From NCBI RefSeq assembly GCF_902459465.1, contig NC_047063.1, positions 25,217,055 to 25,281,054 on the forward strand: a DNA stretch of 64,000 nt, written 5' to 3'. The stretch is from Asterias rubens (Eukaryota > Echinodermata > Asteroidea > Forcipulatida > Asteriidae). Both the position numbers and the translations under genes were made by a program. The notes under the pieces were generated by a model. That model was given only the letters and a program-made list of their open reading frames with translations, made no database searches and was not told where the DNA came from. Shown here one piece after another: positions 57,601 through 64,000 of this stretch; position 1 is the first letter of the stretch, and each line of letters opens with the position of its first letter.

Positions 57601-58526
57601 ACCAAAGATAAGAAAAATGAAAGAAAAGAACTTTGTTTGTGCTACAGTAGGCCTAGGTCTACCCTAATGTCTATGGGGACAAAAGCTATTAAACATTTTA
57701 AATGAAGTAATTACAGCTTAAGGAATTTCAAAAGAGCATCGAGAACATGATATGAGTTACTGTGGAATTGCCCACTTTTTTTTCTTTTATTTTTTACACT
57801 TTTTTTGTGACAGCCTTGTCCTTGACTGCTTTCTATAAAGAATTCAAAATTTAGCTGTGTATAGATTGAATCTCCCTGCGTTTGGGCAGTTGCCGCATTC
57901 TTGACAGCAGTTTGCAGGCTGCGTCAATGTTACCTCAAACATCACTCTGGATGATTGACAACAGAAACCAATGACTCACCTTTGATAACCTTTTGATAAT
58001 CGTCTTATCCTTATTAAGGAAAGGTTTGTACTGAGTGTACAGTCCTGGCTTAGACTCCAGAGTCTTCAGACTTCCAGGTTTCTTGGGTTTCAGCATCTTA
58101 GAGTTTGTCTTGTCTGGGGGTTTTGAGTGAATGGTACAGAGTTAGAAATAAGAAGATTTCAGAATTACAGAACAATTATTCATTATTGAAATCATATTTC
58201 TAATCATATTTCCAAACTAAAATATTTTGTATCCGATTTGTCACCGACAATAGAACTTAGGAAAGAGAAGTAAGGATACAGATAATCCTGGTGGCTAGTG
58301 GTTTATAAAAACGATAATTAATTGCAAAATTCCACCTTTTTGTTTTACTTCTTCTGTGGCCGCTGACCTTGCCTTTTAAATAATAAGAACAATAAGAATG
58401 AGACTACACACTACTTATGTTTGCTGAGTACCTGTATTAGTTGGTTCCCCTATCCTGATGACATGGGGCCAGTGTTGTAACGTCTTGGCAAAGAAGGGAT
58501 TGGTGACGCCTAGAATAACTGATGGA
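51641..58526 (-). CDS. DENND6: DENND6 (FAM116) 3' part: last six coding exons
   Basis: Human DENND6A is a DENN-domain exchange factor for Rab14 acting on recycling endosomes. On the minus strand the exons are 58526-58432, 58113-57980, 56443-56300, 55743-55634, 52714-52537 and 51763-51641; all junctions are GT/AG and phases join. They encode about 260 residues: [20 protein letters not shown], then [40 protein letters not shown] with [54 protein letters not shown] and [11 protein letters not shown], ending VLKSQ. This matches DENND6A/B in order along its C-terminal DENN region; invertebrates usually have one copy, so I use the group name. The exons for the N-terminal half must lie beyond 64,000, unless lost, because 58,527-64,000 holds only retroelements and spacer. 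The gene converges on TSR1. Confidence 0.92.
53013..55590. repeat. 2.6-kb minisatellite in a DENND6 intron, switching from 34-bp to 33-bp units
   Basis: From about 53,013 to 54,180 the unit is 34 bp ('acaccctacaacagacacag' plus 'ccagagctgccatg'). From about 54,180 to 55,590 it is 33 bp ('acacactctcagagacaacc' plus 'agagctgccatag'), with mixed units between 53,700 and 54,110. In total there are roughly 75 copies. In the 33-bp part the plus strand reads an uninterrupted 11-residue repeat ([11 protein letters not shown]) and the minus strand is also open. The array lies between two exons of DENND6 and starts 44 nt after the donor of exon 55743-55634. Confidence 0.93.
55938..56097. mobile_element. 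160-bp MITE in a DENND6 intron
   Basis: The left end 'taaagcctggttcatacttc' and the right end 'gaagtatgaccctggcttta' are inverted repeats with two mismatches, continuing as 'tgcgaatgcgaa' and 'ttcgcattcgca'. Non-coding; similar 'gttcatactt...gcgaatgcga' elements are common in animal genomes. Confidence 0.78.
56800..57150. repeat. Degenerate AATC-rich low-complexity tract
   Basis: Dominated by variants of 'caatcaataaatcaat' without a fixed period. Lies in the DENND6 intron between exons 56443-56300 and 58113-57980. Confidence 0.75.
57151..57979. other. DENND6 intron, no gene recognised
   Basis: The short plus-strand frames at 57,128-57,373 and 57,449-57,667 have no recognisable content. Confidence 0.45.
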
Positions 58527-59105
58527 CTTCACACAAAAAAACACAAGGTCAAAAGTTTAGTATCGATCTCATATACAATATAAACAAATGCAAAAGTTAT
58601 AAATCATAAGATATGCAAGTAGGCTCTATACGAGTACAAAACAAGTTTCTTTAAGTATGCATTCAACAAAACAAACAATCTAAATAGTTCACAGAGTCCA
58701 GCACAGAACATTGATGAAAGAACATTGTGAAGTATTCCTTCCTCCCTTTGGTGCTTTAGGTTTTTTTAAGAATCTTTGAAAGCTCTGAGGGGATTTTCAG
58801 GAAACTCAAATGTCAACAAACTTGGCCACAAATTACCACTGCTGAAATTGACAAACTTGGAGAAAACATTATCACTGCCAACAGTGGCCAGAATCTCATT
58901 GCAATTAAGCACAGCTAGAAGCGTCTCCAGTCTCCAGTTTACCACTCTGATTGAAACAATTAGGGCAATGTCTGTGCCTCAAACTGCCACTGTTGAGAAG
59001 TATGGGCTAGATACCTGAAGAATCACACTTACAGTATAATGGTTTTAACCCGTAACAGAAACAAAATTGCAACCTTAAACAGGTCTTACTAGACTTGCAC
59101 AGTAA
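58527..59105. other. DENND6 intron or spacer before the retrotransposon
   Basis: I looked on the minus strand for the preceding DENND6 exon and found none. The 80-codon plus-strand frame at 58,776-59,018 is not recognisable. Confidence 0.4.
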
Positions 59106-59349
59106 TAATAACAATAATAATAATAATAAATAAATTTTATTGAGGACGTGTGACATAGCTACATCGAGCTCCAGGAAATTGACAGAAATTTCACCTTCTG
59201 CGTTTTGGTCGAAGCTTTTTCTACTAGCAAGTGTCTCTCAAGTTGTACATAGAACACTTTCATTGAGGTAAGAGAGATTGAAACCAACCTTTTAGGGCCT
59301 TTTGGCCCTAAAAGCTCTCTCAAATCAACGGCGGTGCCGCTTGGCCGCC
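59106..59349 (+). mobile_element. 5' region of the L1/Tx1-type element, with a hairpin
   Basis: An (AAT)n tract at about 59,104-59,133 precedes 'aaattttattgaggacgtg'. A perfect hairpin 'ttttagggcc-tttt-ggccctaaaa' lies at 59,291-59,314, 36 nt before ORF1. The true 5' end of the element is not defined; the AAT tract could be the tail of another minus-strand insertion. Confidence 0.45.
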
Positions 59350-60777
59350 ATGTTTTCTGCCATGGGTCTTAACAGACCAAACACCGTGAGGTTCAACACC
59401 CACCATCTTTCGAAAGCAGTCACACCCCGAGACGTCTACAAAGCTGTCAATCACGAGTTGGATTCAACATCAACAATAGTATGCATTGCTGAACTGGAAC
59501 GCAACTGGTACAACGTCACCTTTGACAATGAGCAGGATTGTGAGACTATAGCATCGCAAGGCCTGCTATTACATAATGCCCTCGTCCAGTGTGAAAGAGC
59601 TAACATTCGCAACTCTGTGATCGCGTACATCAAGGCACCATACGAAATTCCGGACAATGCCATTACATCGCTCCTGTCTCGGTATGGAACTGTAGCCAAC
59701 ATCCGACGTCAATATCACGGTTTTGACGACAACATTGAAACCGGTGTGAGAAGCTGTCTTGTCAAGAGCCTCAAGAAACCAATACCAAGCTTTCTCAAAT
59801 TCAGCGGCTTTACTTTACCAGTTAGATACAGGGGGCAACAGAAAACCTGCAAAATCTGTGAAGAAACAGGCCATCTAGCGAGAGACTGTCCGGCAAGAAA
59901 CCGATGCTTTGTATGTGGAAGCTACGACCATAGGGCGGCTTGGCACGACAAAAACGACAACAGCGAACAAGATGAAATTAGTGACGACAATCCGGCAAAT
60001 GAACATAAAGAAAATGAAGAGGACACTACTGGAGAGAAAGAAGATAATGAGCCCCAAAACACAGAACCGCCAGCTGAAGATGAAACACACAGCTCCAAAG
60101 CAAAGAAAGGAGAAGAAAAGAAAGGTATGGATCAAACAGAGAACACAGAACAGCACCCACTAAAAGAAGCCGCCTCTAAACCTAAGCTATCTTTCAAAGA
60201 AGTAGTTGCAGGAACAACCAGCAAGAAAACTCCCACAAAACCCCAAGGATTTTGGGACGAAGCCATGAACAGCCAAGCAGTTAGAAAGTTGTCGAGGAAA
60301 AGGAAATCCACTGAAGCTTCAACAGCATCAACTAAAGTAGCTCGTGATGAGTCAACACCAACAGATATGGAAACTTTGGCAGCCGAAAACCCAGTTGATG
60401 AGACACCAGAGAACATGCACGACCAGGAACATACGGATGAAAGATCCGACTATACATATGTGGAAGGATCGATCGACGAGGATAGTGGAAGACTCGTTGA
60501 TCCAGATTATCACAGTGAAGACCCAGAAGATCTAGGCGGAGAATTCACTCTCTACACACGCGGGGGAGTCCGTCGACGAAGGAAAAAGCGAACATCATGG
60601 GAAAGGAAACCAACAACGAATAACTCTCAACAAACAACAAGTAAAACCAATGACACTGATCAACCGGGTCCATCAAGCTACCCAACTACCAACAAGCCTA
60701 GTAAGAACAACGAAAGCCAACCCAAACAACGAGTTCAACAAAGCCAGAGAGGGAGAGGAAGAGGGAAGCTAAAGTAA
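59350..60777 (+). CDS. Retrotransposon ORF1, zinc-knuckle nucleic-acid-binding protein
   Basis: 475 residues from the ATG at 59,350. ORF1 proteins of L1/Tx1-type LINEs coat the element RNA and assist target-primed reverse transcription. The N-terminal 160 residues include a region like an RNA-binding fold (DNAITSLLSRYGTVANIRRQ). Then comes a CCHC knuckle, CKICEETGHLARDC (residues 167-180), and a second knuckle ending in His rather than Cys, CFVCGSYDHRAAWH (186-199). The remainder is charged and low-complexity (EDNEPQNTEPPAEDE) and ends in a basic GRGRGK tail. The frame is intact. The stop lies 14 nt before the ORF2 ATG, the arrangement of a two-ORF LINE. Confidence 0.85.
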   Translation: MFSAMGLNRPNTVRFNTHHLSKAVTPRDVYKAVNHELDSTSTIVCIAELERNWYNVTFDNEQDCETIASQGLLLHNALVQCERANIRNSVIAYIKAPYEIPDNAITSLLSRYGTVANIRRQYHGFDDNIETGVRSCLVKSLKKPIPSFLKFSGFTLPVRYRGQQKTCKICEETGHLARDCPARNRCFVCGSYDHRAAWHDKNDNSEQDEISDDNPANEHKENEEDTTGEKEDNEPQNTEPPAEDETHSSKAKKGEEKKGMDQTENTEQHPLKEAASKPKLSFKEVVAGTTSKKTPTKPQGFWDEAMNSQAVRKLSRKRKSTEASTASTKVARDESTPTDMETLAAENPVDETPENMHDQEHTDERSDYTYVEGSIDEDSGRLVDPDYHSEDPEDLGGEFTLYTRGGVRRRRKKRTSWERKPTTNNSQQTTSKTNDTDQPGPSSYPTTNKPSKNNESQPKQRVQQSQRGRGRGKLK

Positions 60778-60791
60778 CTTTTACCTTCATT

Positions 60792-63247
60792 ATGGATGGT
60801 GTGATGAAGACATTAATGTACAACATCATCATTGGTATGTTCATATTGTCTATTGCCTCCATAAATGTTAATGGCTTGAGGAATAACCTAAAACGTAATG
60901 TGATCTTTGAATTTTTATGTCGTAACAAGTTTAGCCTAATTTTTCTTCAAGAAACTCACAGTGAAGAAAATGACGAACCCGTTTGGAGTAAAGAGTGGCA
61001 AGGAAAGATGCATTTTAGTCATGGCAATCGCCAATCAAGGGGGGTTGCTATTCTCACTTTAGAAAAATCTGGTCTCTGCATTGATAATATTTCTAGGGAT
61101 AAGGAAGGGAGATGGATAAAGGGGCAAACTAAATGGAACAATCTTGACATTCCAGTTGCCTCTGTTTATGCTCCAAACAACTCGTACGACAGGGCTTATT
61201 TTTTTTATGACATGTCTGATTGGATAATTAGCGATTCTTCTATTATTGGTGGAGATTTCAATTGTAATATTGATAATGTAAAAATCAAAGATGGCAGTAA
61301 AACTATTCTTAAAAATGTCATTAACGAGAAAGATTTATGTGACGTCTGGCGCACTATTCATCCTGATAAAGCAGGATACACACATTACCACAAAGCTAGT
61401 AAGCAGGCGACTAGAATTTACTATTTGTTTTTATCGTCCAATCTTCTGAGTAATGTTTTAGACGTGCGTGTTAATCCACATGGAAATTCTGATCACTCTA
61501 TAGTTTGTATGAAATTACATGACCCCGGTAATGTGCATGGCCAAGGAAGGTGGATATGTAATAATAGTATTTTAAATGACAATGATTGTAAATATCGCAT
61601 AGAAACCATTTTACAATTCTGGACTTCTCAAAAATACAACTACAAGTCTCTGTTGGATTGGTGGGAAAGTGGTAAATTCAGAATAAAAGAAATTCTCCAA
61701 GATTACGGCAAAGAAAAAGCGCACCTTCAAAAACAAAGAATTAATGATCTTAAGAAAACATACAACAGGCTCTTGGAGAATCCAGACTCCAGTGCTGATG
61801 CCATTAAAGACATTGAAGCTCAAATAAAAGCCTACGAAATTGAAGAATGGTCCAAGGCTAAAATTAGAGTTCGGAATACCATTAAAGAGGAAGGTGAAAA
61901 GGCCTCTAAATTCTTTCTGAATCTTGAAAAACAGCAAGTCCAGAATAGTAAAATTGATAGGTTGGTTAATGCCGAAGGGAAATTTATCGATCAACCTCAC
62001 TCTATGCTTGATCATGCTAATGATTTTTACTCTGACTTGTATAAAGAGGAAGACATCTCTGATGATCATTTAAATGATATTATCTCTAAAATAAGTAGAA
62101 AACAAATTCCTCATGATATACATTGCAATCTTGAAAAAGCAATTACGGCTGATGAAGTCAAGTTAGCGCTATTTCAAATGAATAAAAATAAGTCTCCTGG
62201 CTTAGACGGGCTTACGGTTGAGTTTTATCAGACATTTTGGAACACAATCGCTTCTGATGTCTTAAAAGTCTATAATTGCTGTTTCAAGAATGGTATTTTA
62301 TGTAGATCAATGAACTCTGCGTTAATTAGACTTATTTATAAAAACAGAGGTGAAAGAACTGATTTAAAAAATTGGCGTCCTATCAGCTTGCTCACTGTCG
62401 ATTATAAGATCCTTTCCAAGGTCATCACTAATAGAATGAAGCTTATTATGCCCCTTCTTGTAGGTGAAGAACAAACTTGCGGAGTTGTAGGAAGAAATAT
62501 TCATGATAATCTTATGGTTCTGCGTGATACCATTGACTATGTAGAATTAGATAATTCGGAGGCTGCTCTCATAAGTATAGATCAAGAGAAGGCGTTTGAC
62601 AGAATTAGCTGGAAATATTTGTTCACTGTTTTGACAAAAATGGGAATTCCTTCGAATTTAATTAAATGGATTAAATTATTGTACAGCAATCCCAATTGTA
62701 ACATTATTGTAAATAATTTTATTGGTTCACCGGTTAAGGTTTCTCGAGGGATTAGGCAAGGATGTCCTTTATCTCCTCTCCTTTATTCTATCTGTGCGGA
62801 AGGGTTAGCGAGTTTGGCTAGAACTGATTGTGATTTAAAAGGCATTGTTACGCCGGGAGGTGAAAGTAGTATTAGATTAATCCAACACGCTGATGACATC
62901 ACTTTCTTTATTGGTGACAACAAGGAGTTCGTTACTATTAATAACATTCTTAGTACCTATTGTAAGGGAAGCGGGTCTAAACTCAATGTAGAAAAGTCCA
63001 AAGGCATGTGGCTTGGGAAGTGGACGGGCAGAGTCGACAAACCTTGTAGCTTCCAATGGTGTGATAAGCTTAAAATCCTTGGGATTATATTTGGGAATGA
63101 TGTCGTACCAAATGACAACTGGGGTCCGAGAATTACAAAAATCCGTAGTACTTTAGATAAATGGTCTAAACGTAATCTCACCTATCATGGCAAGTCTGTT
63201 ATTGTAAATATTTTGATTGGGCCGTGTATTAATTACCTTGGCAGCGT

Positions 63248-63249
<2 letters not shown>
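60792..63249 (+). CDS. Retrotransposon ORF2, endonuclease and reverse transcriptase, 3' part cut off by insertion
   Basis: An open frame of 819 element-derived codons. The N-terminal APE-type endonuclease has SINVNG (N25-N27), QETHS (E54), GGDFN (D155, N157) and NSDHS (S233-H235). The motif usually written RIDY reads RIYY (Tyr at about 210), replacing a conserved acidic residue. The reverse transcriptase carries NKSPGLDGLTVEFYQ, NWRPISLLTVDYKILSK, ISIDQEKAFDRI, SRGIRQGCPLSPLLY and QHADDITFF; the usual Tyr/Phe before ADD is His (residue 699), a variant I cannot call inactivating. The style is that of the L1/Tx1 clade. The family runs well past this point, but the frame here passes into an (AAT)n tract at 63,250 where an opposite-strand L2-type LINE has inserted; any remaining 3' part lies outside the window. 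Confidence 0.87.
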
Positions 63250-63283
<34 letters not shown>

Positions 63284-64000
63284 TATCCGAGACTTGTAAT
63301 GCGCACATATCCACCCTGCTGGGTGTTCAAGGCGCAGTAAAACCAAAAACAAAACAAAAAACAAAACACAACACAAAGAAAAACAGAAACAACAAAATTA
63401 GTCATTGAAAACCTGTGACATAAGATAAGTTTTGAGAAGAGACTTGAATTTTGCGGTACAAACACAAGATCGAAGATTAAGTGGTAGAGAGTTCCAGATG
63501 CGTGGCGTGGCTGAAGAAAAAGACCTGTCACCCCATGAGTGTCGAGACTTGGGTTCAATGAGGAGAAGCATGGAACTTGATCGAAGATTCCTTGATGGAG
63601 TGTAATTTGAAGCAGTTCAGAAATATAGTGGGGAGCCTTGCCATTAAGAGCTTTGTGGACAGTGAGCATCAGCTTGAAGATGATTCGTTGAGAGATAAGG
63701 AGCCAGTGTAGTTGTTTCAGAATGGGGGTGATAGCACAGGATTTTCTAGACAGTGTCACAATGCGGGCAGCAGTATTTTGGAGCCGTTGAAGTCTGGAAA
63801 TCTGGTTGTTAGGAAGACTGTAGAGAAGAGCATTGCCGTTGTCAAGACGAGAAGTAACAAATGCGTGAATGACCTTTTCAGTGGCACTTTTGTCCACGTA
63901 CTTGCGAATCTTACCTATATTCCTGATGTGATATGATGAGAATCGAACAATGTTGTTGATGTGTGGCTGAAGTGTCATCGATGAATCAAAAATAACCCCT
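63250..64000 (-). pseudogene. L2-type LINE 3' end inserted into ORF2
   Basis: On the minus strand, entering from the window edge, the frame reads the C-terminal part of an L2/CR1-type reverse transcriptase: HINNIVRFSSYHIRNIGKIR, HAFVTSRLDNGNALLYSLPN, ISRLQRLQNTAARIVTLSRK and KALNGKAPHYISELL. Near 63,605 the frame is lost (a small deletion is implied), and the conserved family end, with its PRIWNSLPLNLRS segment, is in another frame. The element ends in an (ATT)n tail at 63,250-63,281 (plus: taataat), which marks its 3' end and the insertion point. The catalytic RT motifs are beyond the window. Confidence 0.8.

Noticed and set aside
58776..59018. Additional DENND6 exon or separate small gene
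   Set aside because: The minus strand does not match the expected preceding DENND6 residues, and the plus-strand frame has no recognisable content.

Overview
This is animal genomic DNA: two spliced genes with canonical GT/AG junctions, many families of inverted-repeat (MITE-type) elements, tRNA-derived SINEs, LINE and Penelope-like fragments, and several long minisatellites. Gene content and repeat types point to a deuterostome invertebrate. From memory of similar repeats I favour an echinoderm, probably a sea star; that is an inference, not something tested here.

Layout. About 0-12.6 kb has no recognisable gene. It holds TTAA-flanked MITEs (one nested inside another) and a strikingly uniform 27-bp tandem array at 9.4-10.1 kb. 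At 12.68-13.73 kb there is one long exon of an unidentified plus-strand gene, encoding a Ser/Pro-rich tail. From 13.7 to 28 kb lie repeats: SINEs, a decayed THAP-domain fragment, a Penelope-like endonuclease fragment, a minus-strand C2H2 zinc-finger ORF, a 2.2-kb array of 40-bp units, a large inverted repeat and a decayed LINE reverse-transcriptase fragment.

The main gene is TSR1 (28,149-44,784, plus strand), the 40S ribosome-assembly factor. I could place 22 coding exons with consistent phases, giving 815 residues against about 804 in human. Facing it on the minus strand is the 3' part of a DENND6 (FAM116) gene, a Rab guanine-nucleotide exchange factor. Six exons (58,526 down to 51,641) encode its last ~260 residues, and the remaining 5' exons are not in this window. 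The two genes converge on a repeat-filled 7-kb interval.

From 59.1 kb to the end is an L1/Tx1-type non-LTR retrotransposon (zinc-knuckle ORF1, endonuclease/reverse-transcriptase ORF2). An opposite-strand L2-type LINE interrupts ORF2 and runs off the window.

The most unusual feature is in the introns of TSR1 and DENND6. Long minisatellites sit on or beside splice junctions. In TSR1 intron 14 a 56-bp unit repeats 15 times, and its first copy contains the exon 14 5' splice site, so 14 extra copies of that donor follow the real one. The intron 2 array ends 18 nt before exon 3 and repeats acceptor-like motifs. Exon 10 has a nearby copy of its own 3' end and donor. Arrays in TSR1 intron 18 and one DENND6 intron begin within about 20-45 nt of a donor.
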